A stretch of DNA of 64,000 nt from Fodinibacter sp963730365 (GCA_963730365.1 CAVSRM010000008.1:620001-684000); one strand, 5' to 3'. Shown: positions 15,846 to 24,834, counted from the first letter of the stretch. Numbers and translations are program-made. The notes: generated from the sequence alone by a model not told the origin.

Positions 15846-16292
15846 TCACGTCCCGTGCTGATCCTGGCCCCGGTGCCTCCACGCCGCGAACGCGCCGGTG
15901 CACCACAGGGCAATCGCCACCAGCACGGGCTGGAAGAACAGCCGCACCAGCCGCGCCGCATCTGAGTCCAGCCCGAATGCCGCTGTGCCGGTAATGAACT
16001 GGCTGACGTTGCCCGGGAAGACCGCGACGTAGAAGGCGGCCAGCGTCCAGCCGACGGCCGGCCTCCAGGAGCCGGGCGCGAGAACGAGGGCCAGCGCGAA
16101 GGCGATCTCGATGACGCCGCTGAGCCAGATCACCCACTCCGGGAACGGCATCCAGCCGGGCACCTGTGCGCGAAAGCTGTCGGTGGCGACGAAGTGCCCG
16201 ATGCCCGCCGTGGCCATGAACGCGGCGAGCAGCATCCGGGCCACCCGCTGCGGCCACGCGGCGCCGGTCAGTTTGCGCGAATCCGCGGCCAC
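15846..16292 (-). CDS. DoxX family membrane protein
   Basis: A 148-residue protein with four hydrophobic segments of the DoxX type (LLAAFMATAGIGHF, WLSGVIEIAFALALVL, FYVAVFPGN, VLVAIALWCTGAF). DoxX proteins are small quinone-pathway or redox-linked membrane proteins of mostly unknown role; some partner with sulfur-oxidising or mycothiol-linked enzymes. None of these partners is adjacent here. The start is GTG with GAGGAGG upstream. It lies downstream of the secreted nuclease gene on the same strand, but a strong hairpin separates them. Confidence 0.8.
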   Translation of the reverse strand: MAADSRKLTGAAWPQRVARMLLAAFMATAGIGHFVATDSFRAQVPGWMPFPEWVIWLSGVIEIAFALALVLAPGSWRPAVGWTLAAFYVAVFPGNVSQFITGTAAFGLDSDAARLVRLFFQPVLVAIALWCTGAFAAWRHRGQDQHGT

Positions 16293-16343
16293 TCCACCAC
16301 CTCCTCATCCATCCAGCCTGTCGGGCTTGCGGGACGAACCCGA

Positions 16344-16390
16344 GAACCCCGCCCAGGCACGAGAGGTGTTCTCGTGTCTCGGCGGGGTTC
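16344..16390 (-). terminator. Strong hairpin terminating the nuclease gene
   Basis: GAACCCCGCC (16344-16353) pairs perfectly with GGCGGGGTTC (16381-16390). Inside, CACGAGA pairs with TCTCGTG around a five-base loop. It lies just downstream of the nuclease stop. Confidence 0.65.
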
Positions 16391-16416
16391 CTCGCGTCAC
16401 CGCAGCGGGCCGACGG

Positions 16417-19400
16417 TCAGCGCAGCGTGAACGTGCTGGTCGAGGCCTGGCCCGTGCTCGGCACGGTCACCGTGACGGTGAACGTCCCCGTGCCCGGCAG
16501 GTCTCCGGTGCGGAGGTTGTACTGCCACTCACCATCGGAGAGCGTGGGGCTCACGGTGAGGACCGTGCTGCCGCCCTTGCTCACCGTGACGACCGGCTCG
16601 ATGTCGGTGGGCACCGAACCGTCGCAGTCCGCGAAGGCGATCTTCACCGGGACGGTCGAGCCCTTCTTGACGCTCTTGCCGTCCTTCTTCAGCGGACCCT
16701 CGAGGCCGTCGGTGTCGTAGGCGACGACCACCTCCGCACTGGTGGTCACCTCGTGGCCGTGGCTGTCCGTCACCGTCACCGTGGCCTCGTACGAGCCGGC
16801 CAGGGCGTAGCTGTGGGTCAGCGTGACCGAGTCGGTGCCGGCTGCGACGTCCGTGGTGGTGTCGCTGTCGTCACCCCACTCGACCGTCACGGTGTGGCTG
16901 TCGGCCTCGTCGCGGTCGGCGATGTCGACGGTGAGCGAGCCGTTGTCCGGGCCGCACTGCGTCAGCATCGGGTCGAACGCGGCGTCCACGACCGGGGGCG
17001 AGTTGGGCGTGAGCCCGACGAGCACGGGATCGTGGTCCGAGACGCGGAACTCGTCCGGCTCGAAGAGCGACTCGATCTGGTCCTCCGACTTGAAGTCGGT
17101 GTTGTAGTCCAGGACTGACGGCTCGTCGGCGTTGATGTGGTAGTCCGCGACCCCGGTGACCTGGTCGAGGATCGAGTCCGACCCGAGGGCGTGGTCGAGG
17201 TAGCCCCACTGGCCGTCGAAGACGTAGGAGTAGGCGTCCTCACCCTGGTACTCCTCGATGAGGTTGGTGAACCCGCCCTCCTCGAGCGTCGCGATCGGGG
17301 TCTCCTTGGCGTAGGAGTTGTAGTCGCCGACGAGGAGGATGTCCTGGTCCCCGGTGCCGGTCGGGTCGGTGCCGAGCCACTCGAGCAGCGTGCGCACCGA
17401 GTTGGTCCGCACGACCGAGCAGTTGCCCTGGCCGTCGCCCAGGTCCGGGGTCTCGCACGGCGAGCCCTTGGACTTCAGGTGGTTGACGTCGGTGACGAAC
17501 ACGCCACCAGTCTCGTTGACCTCCCACGCCTGGGCGAGGGACGGGCGGTTCTTCGGCGAGGTGTCTCCGCCGTTGACGAACTCCTCGCTGTTCAGCGCGG
17601 CGGTGTCGCCGACTGGCGTGACGGCATCCGGGCGGTAGATGGCGCCGACCTTGATGGCGTCCGAGCCGAGGGCGTCGACCTCATCCGTGCGGTCGTCGAC
17701 GTCGAGGACGGCGTAGGTGCCCGCTCCGCCATCGGCGTTGACCGCGTCGACGAGCTCCTGAAGGGCGCTGTCGGCGCCGTAACCGTCGTTCTCGACCTCG
17801 TTGACGCCGACGACGTCGGCGTCGAGCTTGACGATCGCCGCGACGGTCTTGGCCGTCTGGCGCTGCAGCTCGAGGGCGCTGTTGGCCCCGCGGCAGTCCA
17901 TCGGCGGGCCGCTGACCCCGCCCGTGCAGTTGTTGGCCGAGGTGTCGAGGGTGTTGAAGTAGTTGAGCAGGTTCATCCCGACGACACGCACCTCACCGCC
18001 GACCTCCGGCGGACCCTCGGGGCGCGGGTTGGCCGCCTCGAAGGTGATGCCGTCGGAGTTCTGCGCCAGCGGGCGGAGCCGCCAGTTGTTGGGGCTCGCG
18101 CCGTTGCCGGCCCAGCCGTAGGTCATGACCCCGGTCGCGCCGGTGACGGTGTCGCCGCCGCGAAGGGTGTTCTCTGCGCTGAGCGCGTCGCCCCCGCGGC
18201 CCCAGATGATCGGGTCGGGGTTCTGGCTCTGGAGGGTGTCGTCGATGATGATCCGGTTCAGGTCGTTCTCCGCCTGGAGCTGGAGAGCCGCGGCCCCCGG
18301 TGCGACGACGTTGGTCGGCTGCTGGAGGCGCCCGCCGGACGACACCGTCACCTGGCCGAAGCGGCCCAGCTGGAAGTGCTCGGTGACCGAGAGGGTCTGC
18401 GGCATCGTGACGAGCATGCCCTCGTACCTCTCGGGGTCGGCGGCGCTGGCGAAGGGCAGCTCGACCTCGGCGGGCTCGACGGAGCCGGTGCCGCACACAT
18501 CGATGGCCGTCGTGCCGGAGATCTGGGTCTGGCCCTGGTACTCGGCGGCCGAACCGGTGACGCGCACCAGGTCACCCTCGGAGACCGAGTCGTCGTTGCC
18601 GTTGAAGACGAAGATGCCGTCGGAGGTGGCGGGGTCGCCGTCACCCTCGGCGTCCTGGAGGTAGAAGCCGCGCAGCGAGCCGGTGTGCTCGTAGTCCGCG
18701 ACGACGACGCCCTTGGTCGAGACGGCGCCGGTCACGGCAGCCGTGTCTCCGCTGCCCTGGATGTCGTAGATCGGGGTGAAGTCCGCGGCGCACGTGTCGA
18801 CGACCGCGAACGAGGTGCTCACGTCGGCGGCCAGGAGGTCCGGCGGGTCGTTGGTGTCGACGTCGGAGACCTTGGATGCCGTGACCGTGAACGTGCAGTC
18901 CTCACCGGCGGCCAGCGGCGCGCCGGGAGTGAGGGTGTAGTCCTTGCCACTCCCGGAGACGGCCGCGGCGACCGGGCCGCTCGTGCACTGGAGGGCGAGC
19001 GCGCCATCGGTCAGCGTCACGTCCTCGCTGAAGGTGACCGTCGGGGCCACGCTCGTCGAGGCGTCGGTGCCGTCGGGTGGGGTGATGTCGGTGACGGTCG
19101 GAGCCTCGTCCACACAGGTGGCGGTGTGTGCGCCGAGCCCGGCGAAGGTGTTGTTCGGGAACCCGTCCCACTCGGCTGCCGGGTCGAAGACGTCGCCGGC
19201 GTTCGTGTCGCCGGTGCAGACGCTCTCCATCCGGCGGAGCGTGTTGTCCTGGGTGCTCACGTCGCTGGAGCCCCACTCGGCGCCCGGGTCGACCCCGATC
19301 TGGCCGAGGGAGTCCACGACCGCGCCGTTCTTGGAGAGCACGATGGCGTCGTCGCCGTTGAACCAGTTCGTCGCGGTGTCGGTCTGGTCTGCCGCCGCGA

Positions 19401-19743
19401 GGATCGCCGGGTCAGCGGGGTTCTCCACGGTCCCAGTGGTTGCGACGACGTAGACGTCGCCCGCGGCCACCGTGCCTGTGAGTGAGACTGTCTTGCCTGC
19501 CGAGCTGTTGCCGTTGAAGTACATCGCCACGGCGTATCCGCCGGCAGAGAGGTCGACCGACGAGTCCGTGCCGTTGTAGATCTCGATGGCCTTGTTGAAG
19601 CTCGACCCCTCGATGTACTCCGAGATGAAGAGGTCGCTCGGCGCGGCCGAGGCCGGGGCGGGCGACAAGGCCACGGGAACGGCCACGGCGAGGGCCGCCA
19701 CGGCCACCCTCCCGACGATCCTGCGCAAGGGTGATCCGGGCAT
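16417..19743 (-). CDS. Secreted ExeM/NucH-type extracellular endonuclease
   Basis: A 1108-residue secreted protein. Residues 1-35 are a Sec signal peptide ending ASAAPSD. Then come a lamin-tail-like beta domain (about 36-200, ISEYIEGSSFNKAIEIYN), an Ig-like Big_5 domain (about 212-320, APTVTFSEDVTL), and an OB-fold-like segment. The exonuclease/endonuclease/phosphatase catalytic domain (about 580-910) has MNLLNYFNTLD, VGVNEVEND, LLVGDYNSY and RVSDHDPVL. A PKD-like domain (about 920-1010) and a final beta domain follow. This order matches the ExeM/NucH extracellular DNases, which degrade environmental DNA for phosphate or carbon. No LPxTG or C-terminal membrane anchor is seen. GGAGGACAC precedes the ATG. 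Strong terminator downstream. Confidence 0.87.
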   Translation of the reverse strand: MPGSPLRRIVGRVAVAALAVAVPVALSPAPASAAPSDLFISEYIEGSSFNKAIEIYNGTDSSVDLSAGGYAVAMYFNGNSSAGKTVSLTGTVAAGDVYVVATTGTVENPADPAILAAADQTDTATNWFNGDDAIVLSKNGAVVDSLGQIGVDPGAEWGSSDVSTQDNTLRRMESVCTGDTNAGDVFDPAAEWDGFPNNTFAGLGAHTATCVDEAPTVTDITPPDGTDASTSVAPTVTFSEDVTLTDGALALQCTSGPVAAAVSGSGKDYTLTPGAPLAAGEDCTFTVTASKVSDVDTNDPPDLLAADVSTSFAVVDTCAADFTPIYDIQGSGDTAAVTGAVSTKGVVVADYEHTGSLRGFYLQDAEGDGDPATSDGIFVFNGNDDSVSEGDLVRVTGSAAEYQGQTQISGTTAIDVCGTGSVEPAEVELPFASAADPERYEGMLVTMPQTLSVTEHFQLGRFGQVTVSSGGRLQQPTNVVAPGAAALQLQAENDLNRIIIDDTLQSQNPDPIIWGRGGDALSAENTLRGGDTVTGATGVMTYGWAGNGASPNNWRLRPLAQNSDGITFEAANPRPEGPPEVGGEVRVVGMNLLNYFNTLDTSANNCTGGVSGPPMDCRGANSALELQRQTAKTVAAIVKLDADVVGVNEVENDGYGADSALQELVDAVNADGGAGTYAVLDVDDRTDEVDALGSDAIKVGAIYRPDAVTPVGDTAALNSEEFVNGGDTSPKNRPSLAQAWEVNETGGVFVTDVNHLKSKGSPCETPDLGDGQGNCSVVRTNSVRTLLEWLGTDPTGTGDQDILLVGDYNSYAKETPIATLEEGGFTNLIEEYQGEDAYSYVFDGQWGYLDHALGSDSILDQVTGVADYHINADEPSVLDYNTDFKSEDQIESLFEPDEFRVSDHDPVLVGLTPNSPPVVDAAFDPMLTQCGPDNGSLTVDIADRDEADSHTVTVEWGDDSDTTTDVAAGTDSVTLTHSYALAGSYEATVTVTDSHGHEVTTSAEVVVAYDTDGLEGPLKKDGKSVKKGSTVPVKIAFADCDGSVPTDIEPVVTVSKGGSTVLTVSPTLSDGEWQYNLRTGDLPGTGTFTVTVTVPSTGQASTSTFTLR

Positions 19744-20159
19744 GTGTCCTCCAAGGTCCAGCGGGGAGCTGTCACACGGTCCGTGACGACTCGACCCACG
19801 CGAGTGCGGGGAACGTAGCACGCGCCACAGGCCCGTGCCATCGGGGGAAACCCCGCTCCAAAAGCCCAGCGCCACCTGCCCGCAGTCGGCGTTCCGCTTC
19901 GGCAGAACCTGCCGTGGCACAAGACCCCTGGCAGGTGGGCGATGGCGCTGGTGACCACCCCCGCATCTGCACTGCATGGCAGTGCCGGGCGCCCTCACGA
20001 TGGGCCCGCCGAAGGTCGACGTGTCCGCCGGTCATGCCGCGTGACCGCCGACTCGGGAACATCGAGGGCGCTCGAGTCCTTGGCCCTGAGGTAGGACACG
20101 CGTCGATGGGTCCCCGACCGGGACCGCGACGCACCCACGACAGACAGGAGTCACCACCC
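19744..20159. other. Divergent intergenic region with a structured segment
   Basis: 416 bases between the nuclease (minus) and an aldo/keto reductase (plus). It must contain both promoters. The notable content is a candidate structured RNA segment at 19867-19951. No open frame with coding character is seen. Confidence 0.4.
19867..19951. ncRNA. Candidate structured RNA element
   Basis: The arms CCAGCGC (from 19867) and CACCTGCC (to 19881) pair with GGCAGGTG (19930-19937) and GCGCTGG (to 19951), leaving a short bulge. Inside are a hairpin with a UUCG-type tetraloop (19892-19909, GTTCCGC and GCAGAAC arms with one mismatch) and a small TGCC-GT-GGCA hairpin. It is 124-208 bases upstream of the nuclease start, so it could be part of that gene's 5' leader. 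Function unknown. Confidence 0.3.
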
Positions 20160-21023
20160 ATGAAGACCCGTGCACTCGGAGGCCTCCAGGTCAGCGCGAT
20201 CGGGCTCGGCGGCATGCCGATGTCCATCGAGGGACGGCCGGACGAGTCCCGCTCGGTCGCGACGATCCACGCGGCACTCGATGCCGGTGTGACCCTCATC
20301 GACACCGCGGACGCCTACCACCGCGACGCCGGGGACGTCGGTCACAACGAGGAGCTCATCGGCCGAGCGGTCGCGTCCTGGGGAGGCGACTCCTCGAGCG
20401 TGCTCATCGCGACCAAGGGTGGGCACCTGCGCCCCGGCGACGGGTCCTGGACCCAGAACGGCGACCCGGCATACCTCAAGGAGGCCGCGAGAGCCTCGGC
20501 GAAGCGACTCGGCGTCGACGCCATCGGCCTCTACCAGTTCCACCGGCCCGACCCGAAGGTGCCGTACGCGGAGTCGGTCGGGGCGCTTGCCGAGCTGCTC
20601 GACGAGGGCGTCATCGCCCGGGCCGGCATCTCCAACGCGAGCATCGCGCAGATCGACGAGGCCAACGAGGTGCTCGGCGGACGCCTGGTCTCGGTGCAGA
20701 ACCAGTTCTCCCCCAAGTTCCTCTCCAGCCGGGGCGAGCTCGACCACTGCGCCCGGCTCGGCATCGCCTTCCTCCCGTGGAGCCCGCTCGGAGGCATCTC
20801 GAAGGCCTCCGGCCTCGGGGGCGACCACGCCGCCTTCGCGACGGTCGCCGACGCCCACGGCGTGAGCCCGCAGCAGGTCGCGCTCGCGTGGGAGCTCTCC
20901 CTCGCCCACGTCGTCCTGCCCATCCCCGGAGCCTCCCGGCCGGAATCCATCCAGGACTCCGCCAAGGCCGTCGACCTCGAGCTGACCGCCGAGGAGCGGT
21001 CGGCGCTCGACGCCGACGCCTGA
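20160..21023 (+). CDS. Aldo/keto reductase
   Basis: A 287-residue aldo/keto reductase, shorter than the one at 14.7 kb and of a different subgroup. The tetrad is visible: Asp/Tyr in IDTADAYHRD, Lys in ATKGGH, His in QFHRPDP. The C-terminal cofactor region reads LPIPGASRPESI, the form seen in actinobacterial AKRs that use NADP(H). ACAGGAG at 20144-20150 precedes the ATG. It is transcribed divergently from the nuclease and ends at a hairpin. Substrate unknown. Confidence 0.9.
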   Translation: MKTRALGGLQVSAIGLGGMPMSIEGRPDESRSVATIHAALDAGVTLIDTADAYHRDAGDVGHNEELIGRAVASWGGDSSSVLIATKGGHLRPGDGSWTQNGDPAYLKEAARASAKRLGVDAIGLYQFHRPDPKVPYAESVGALAELLDEGVIARAGISNASIAQIDEANEVLGGRLVSVQNQFSPKFLSSRGELDHCARLGIAFLPWSPLGGISKASGLGGDHAAFATVADAHGVSPQQVALAWELSLAHVVLPIPGASRPESIQDSAKAVDLELTAEERSALDADA

Positions 21024-21052
21024 CGCTGCCCTCGAGCGCGCCAGACCCGGAG

Positions 21053-21087
21053 GGGACCGGGACGGGTTTCGTGCCCGTCCCGATCCC
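21053..21087 (+). terminator. Hairpin after the aldo/keto reductase
   Basis: GGACGGG (21060-21066) pairs with CCCGTCC (21074-21080), extended by GGGG/CCCC with mismatches. Two copies of CCCCTTCGCTCGCG follow at about 21085-21115. Confidence 0.45.
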
Positions 21088-21200
21088 CTTCGCTCGCGCT
21101 CCCCTTCGCTCGCGGCGCCGTGGCCGCTGTCGGGCCGTGACCGCTGTTGCGGCGGGCCCTTACGGTGTGGGGCAGTGACTCACCCGACGGAGGAGGAGCG

Positions 21201-21896
21201 ATGACTGCGCGCGATGGCGACCGCCCCGGCAATCCTGCCGTCGGCGACGCGGGCGGCATCCCGGTCGATGCCCTCGACTTCTACGACGACCTGGCCGTCG
21301 AGAACACCCGCACGTGGTGGCACGACAACAGCGAGCGCTACCAGCGGTCGGTGCGGCGCCCGATGGAGCGGCTCGTCGACGCCCTGGCCGAGGAGTTCGG
21401 TGAGAGCAAGCTCTACCGCCCCCAGCGTGATGTGCGCTTCAGCGCCGACAAGTCGCCCTACAAGGACCACCAGGGCGGGTTGACCGGCCCTGAGCCCGGC
21501 ATCGGGTGGTACGTCCAGGTCTCGGCCGGGGGGCTGCTGACCGGCGGTGGCTTCTACCCGACCGGCCCCGACCAGACCCCCCGCTACCGGGCGGCCGTCG
21601 ACAACGCGGCGTCGGGCGCCCGCCTCCAGGGGATCATCGACGACCTCGTCGCTCAGGGGTTCGAGCCTGGCGGTGACATGGTCGCCACTCGCCCGCGGGG
21701 AGTCCCCGCGGACCATCCCCGGCTCGAGCTCATGCGGCACAAGCACCTCGTCGCCGGCCGACGGCACGGCGCGCCGCCATGGCTGCCGACCCCCGAGGTG
21801 ACCGACCGGGTACGGGCCGACTGGCGGGCGGTGCGGCCGCTGGTCGAGTGGCTCACCGAGCACGTCGGCGCCAGCGAGGCTCCCCGCCGGGCGTGA
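21201..21896 (+). CDS. DUF2461 family protein
   Basis: A 231-residue protein matching DUF2461 (TIGR02453). Conserved parts are FYDDLAVENTRTWWHDN near residues 30-45, DVRFSADKSPYKDH around 85-98, and the GGGFYPTGPDQ segment. The family is widespread and uncharacterised. AGGAGGAG immediately before the ATG sets the start. It stands alone between an AKR and the Asp-box protein. No signal peptide. Confidence 0.85.
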   Translation: MTARDGDRPGNPAVGDAGGIPVDALDFYDDLAVENTRTWWHDNSERYQRSVRRPMERLVDALAEEFGESKLYRPQRDVRFSADKSPYKDHQGGLTGPEPGIGWYVQVSAGGLLTGGGFYPTGPDQTPRYRAAVDNAASGARLQGIIDDLVAQGFEPGGDMVATRPRGVPADHPRLELMRHKHLVAGRRHGAPPWLPTPEVTDRVRADWRAVRPLVEWLTEHVGASEAPRRA

Positions 21897-22032
21897 CGCC
21901 TGGTCCGGCACGGCCCGCGTCTCAACGGCGAACGGCCCTCGTCGGGCCTTGCCCGACGACCCCCCTCTCGGGACACTGGGGGATCGCGCCGCCGACGACG
22001 ACGCGCGGAGGACCTTCGGTAGGGGGCGCGGG

Positions 22033-23205
22033 ATGTCACGAGCAGCCATCCACCTTCTGGTGGGCACGACGAAGGGCGCGTTCGTCCTCGACGGCGACGC
22101 CGCCCGCCAACGCTGGGTGGTGCGCGGCCCGTACTGCGACGGGTGGCCCATCAACCACGCGGTCGGTGACCCGGCATCCGGGACGATGTGGGCCGGCGGG
22201 GGCGGGGACTGGTCGGGCGCGGGGGTGTGGCGCTCCCGGGACGGCGGGGAGACCTGGGAGCTCACCAAGCTGACGACCGGGGACATGGACGCCTGGGCGG
22301 CCGGCGACCCCGACTTCGCGGCCGCCATCGGCTGGACCGAGGAGCCCGTCCCCTTCGGCAACGAGTTCTCACAGGTCTGGTCGCTCGGAAGGGTGGGCGG
22401 CCGGCTGTACGCGGGGACCAAGCCGGCGACCCTGCTCGTCAGCGACGACGACGGTGCCACGTGGGAGGTCGTCAAGGGCCTCACCGACCACCCGTCGCGG
22501 GAGGAGTGGGGGCCGGGAGCCGCCGGACTCGTGCTGCACACGATCGTCGCCGACCCGGAGGACCCGGACCGGATGTGGATCGGCATCTCGGCCGCCGGCG
22601 TGTTCGCCAGCCAGGACGGCGGGGTGACCTGGGAGCGGCGCAACGACCTCGCCGACCCCACCGCGGGCGAGGGCTACGGCCACCCAGCGGCTCCTTCCGG
22701 CGGGCACACGGGATTCTGTGTGCACCACGTGGAGCACGCCGGCCCCGACGTGCTCTACCAGCAGAACCACGTCGGCGTGTGGCGCTCCCAGGACGGCGGG
22801 CTCAGCTGGCACGACATCACCGACGGGCTGCCCTCGACGTTCGGCTTCCCGCTCTGGGCGCACCCGCGCGACCGCGACACCATCTGGACGGTGCCGCTCA
22901 ACGGGGACGTGGAGGGCCGCTACCCGCCGGATGCCGCCGCGGCGGTGTGGCGCTCGCGGGATGCCGGGCGGTCGTGGGAGGCGCAGCGGGCCGGGCTGCC
23001 CCAGGAGTCGTGCTTCTTCACCGTGCTCCGGCAGTCCATGACCGGTGACCGGCGTGATCCGGCAGGGGTCTACTTCGGCACCAACACCGGGTCGGTGTTC
23101 GCCAGCCGCGACGAGGGCGAGACGTGGCACGAGATCGCCCGGCACCTGCCGACCGTGCTGTCCGTCGACGTCCTCGAGCCGGTGACGAGTCCCGCCGAAT
23201 CGTAG
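22033..23205 (+). CDS. Six-Asp-box beta-propeller protein (BNR/sialidase-like)
   Basis: A 390-residue protein with six Asp-box motifs: SRDGGETW, SDDDGATW, SQDGGVTW, SQDGGLSW, SRDAGRSW and SRDEGETW. This predicts a six-bladed beta-propeller of the BNR/VPS10-like type. The Arg triad and catalytic Tyr/Glu of true sialidases cannot be assigned by eye. There is no signal peptide, so unlike secreted sialidases it should stay in the cytoplasm. Often annotated as glycosyl hydrolase or WD40/YVTN repeat protein, with no tested function. ATG at 22033 follows a GGGCGCGGG stretch, a weak ribosome-binding site. Confidence 0.78.
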   Translation: MSRAAIHLLVGTTKGAFVLDGDAARQRWVVRGPYCDGWPINHAVGDPASGTMWAGGGGDWSGAGVWRSRDGGETWELTKLTTGDMDAWAAGDPDFAAAIGWTEEPVPFGNEFSQVWSLGRVGGRLYAGTKPATLLVSDDDGATWEVVKGLTDHPSREEWGPGAAGLVLHTIVADPEDPDRMWIGISAAGVFASQDGGVTWERRNDLADPTAGEGYGHPAAPSGGHTGFCVHHVEHAGPDVLYQQNHVGVWRSQDGGLSWHDITDGLPSTFGFPLWAHPRDRDTIWTVPLNGDVEGRYPPDAAAAVWRSRDAGRSWEAQRAGLPQESCFFTVLRQSMTGDRRDPAGVYFGTNTGSVFASRDEGETWHEIARHLPTVLSVDVLEPVTSPAES

Positions 23206-23208
23206 GCT
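23203..23208 (+). promoter_or_regulatory. -10 hexamer TAGGCT, leaderless promoter
   Basis: TAGGCT overlaps the stop codon of the Asp-box gene and ends seven bases before the ATG at 23216; no ribosome-binding site. Confidence 0.5.
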
Positions 23209-23215
23209 TGGGTCC

Positions 23216-23770
23216 ATGGCGACGACGGCGCGATCCACGACCTCGGTGGGCTTCTCGGGCGAGGTCGAGGTGCTCGGCTCGACCACGCTCGTGAGACTGC
23301 CCCTCGATGCGAGCAAGGCGCTGCCGTCGCGCGGGCAGGTCGCAGTGCACGGGACGCTCGACGGGCATGCCTTCGACACGGTGATGGAGCCGGACGGTCG
23401 GCGCGGTCACTGGCTGCGGGTCTCACCTGAGCTGGCTCAGGCGGTGGGCCTCGCGCCGGGCGAGACGGTCGAGGTCTCGGTCGAGGTGGCGGAGGAGTGG
23501 CCGGAACCCGAGGTGCCGGGCGACCTGACCGAGGCGCTCGACCGGGCCCCCGAGAAGATCCAGGGCATCTGGGAGGACATCACGCCGATGGCGCGGTGGG
23601 AGTGGGTCCGATGGGTGGGCGCGACGAAGAACCCCGACACCCGGGCCAAGCGCGTCGGCGTCAGCATCGACAAGATGGACCACGGCAAGCGCCGCCCGTG
23701 CTGCTTCGACCTCTCCTCGTGCACCGACCCCGACGTCGCCCGAAGCGGCAAGCTTCCCGAGCCGGCCTAG
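23216..23770 (+). CDS. DUF1905 plus YdeI/OmpD-associated domain protein
   Basis: A 184-residue cytoplasmic protein. Residues about 10-95 match DUF1905 (FSGEVEVLGSTTLVRLP, HWLRVSPELAQAVGLAPGE), a small beta-barrel. Residues about 105-165 match the bacteriocin-protection YdeI/OmpD-associated helical domain (DLTEALDRAPE, ITPMARWEWVRWV, KNPDTRAKRV). The pairing is common in actinobacteria; the biochemical role is unknown. Start set by TAGGCT seven bases upstream. Confidence 0.8.
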   Translation: MATTARSTTSVGFSGEVEVLGSTTLVRLPLDASKALPSRGQVAVHGTLDGHAFDTVMEPDGRRGHWLRVSPELAQAVGLAPGETVEVSVEVAEEWPEPEVPGDLTEALDRAPEKIQGIWEDITPMARWEWVRWVGATKNPDTRAKRVGVSIDKMDHGKRRPCCFDLSSCTDPDVARSGKLPEPA

Positions 23771-23908
23771 ACGTCGTGGCCTGCGAGGTACCGGCCCCGC
23801 AGCTTCACACCCACCCGTCGGCGAGCGGGATCACAACCGCCGGATGCCGGGGCTCTGTCGCGGGGTTCGGCCACCGCGCCTGCCGGATGGCCCTCCGCGT
23901 CCGAGCGC

Positions 23909-23914
23909 TATCGT
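23909..23914 (+). promoter_or_regulatory. -10 hexamer TATCGT, leaderless promoter
   Basis: TATCGT ends six bases before the ATG of the amphi-Trp gene; no ribosome-binding site. Confidence 0.5.
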
Positions 23915-23920
23915 GACCCC

Positions 23921-24142
23921 ATGTCTGAGTTGATCGAGGTCGAGACCGAGCTGCACCTGTCGCGTGAGGACGCCGCTGCCCTGTTGCGCCGGTTGGCCGA
24001 CTCGCTCGCCCGACACAACGAGGTCGAGTTCACCCGCGAGGGCACGCAGGTTCGGGTCGCGGTGCCCGACGAGGTCGACGTGGAGATCGAGATCGAGATC
24101 GACAGCGACGGCGGTTCCCTCGAGGTCGAGATCAGCTGGTGA
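23921..24142 (+). CDS. Amphi-Trp domain protein
   Basis: A 73-residue acidic protein matching the amphi-Trp domain: a helix (SREDAAALLRRLADSLA) followed by amphipathic strands rich in Val, Glu and Ile (VDVEIEIEIDSDGG) and a terminal Trp. The family occurs in archaea and actinobacteria and has no known function. Leaderless start after TATCGT. A hairpin follows and is shared with the convergent isochorismatase-like gene. Confidence 0.82.
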   Translation: MSELIEVETELHLSREDAAALLRRLADSLARHNEVEFTREGTQVRVAVPDEVDVEIEIEIDSDGGSLEVEISW

Positions 24143-24148
24143 GGCGGC

Positions 24149-24168
24149 GCGCCGTCCGTTGACGGCGC
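24149..24168. terminator. Bidirectional hairpin
   Basis: GCGCCGTC-CGTT-GACGGCGC, a perfect eight-base stem between the convergent amphi-Trp and isochorismatase-like genes. Confidence 0.55.
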
Positions 24169-24225
24169 ACCGGCAGGGCCGGAGCGAGTGGCCCTCTCGG
24201 CGACCCGCCCCGGACCATCAGGCGA

Positions 24226-24834
24226 CTACTCCTTGAGGTCTGCGATGAAGTCGGCCGAGGCCATCGGCGTGGAGAACATCGGGTAGTCGTAGGTGATCGC
24301 GTTGTCGTGCTCCTCGGGAGAGGTGGCGGCGAGACAGTCGCTCAACGTGATGACCTGGTAGCCGTTCTCGTACCCCGACCGCATGGTGGACTCCACGCAG
24401 CAGTTCGTGAGGAACCCGCCCAGGGCGATGGTCGTGATCCCCTTGCTCCTCAGGATGAAGTCGAGGTTGGTGCTGGCGAAGGTGTCCAGACCGCGCTTGC
24501 CCTCGATGACGATGTCGCCGTCGGCTGGAGCGAGCTCGTCGACGATCTCGGCACCCCACGTGCCCTTGACGAAGGCGTTGCCGTCGACGACACCCTTGAG
24601 GATCCCGTACGGGTGGGAGCTGATCTCGTTGTAGCCGGCCGTGAAGGTGATCGGCGCGTGCATGACCGTCACTCCCGCGGCCCGAGCTGCGGTCACGACC
24701 TCCTGGGTGTGCGACATCATGTCGGTACGGTCCATGACCTCCGAGACGGCTTCGTGCAGCACGCCGCCCTCGGACGTGAAGTCGTTCTGGAACTCGATGA
24801 GCACCACCGCGGTGGTGGTCGGGTCTACGGCCAT
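24226..24834 (-). CDS. Isochorismatase-like cysteine hydrolase
   Basis: A 202-residue cysteine hydrolase of the isochorismatase-like superfamily. The triad is recognisable: Asp in IEFQNDF, Lys in the IEGKRGLDTF region and Cys in LTNCCVESTMR. The last segment with GYENGYQVITLSDCLAA is typical of the family. Relatives cleave isochorismate, nicotinamide, N-carbamoylsarcosine or peroxyureidoacrylate. No siderophore or NAD genes are nearby, so the substrate is open. GAGGAG in the leader precedes the ATG. Confidence 0.87.
   Translation of the reverse strand: MAVDPTTTAVVLIEFQNDFTSEGGVLHEAVSEVMDRTDMMSHTQEVVTAARAAGVTVMHAPITFTAGYNEISSHPYGILKGVVDGNAFVKGTWGAEIVDELAPADGDIVIEGKRGLDTFASTNLDFILRSKGITTIALGGFLTNCCVESTMRSGYENGYQVITLSDCLAATSPEEHDNAITYDYPMFSTPMASADFIADLKE

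Noticed and set aside
17137..19485. A 782-codon plus-strand frame opposite the secreted nuclease
   Set aside because: The nuclease on the other strand has a signal peptide, domain order and ribosome-binding site; this frame has none.
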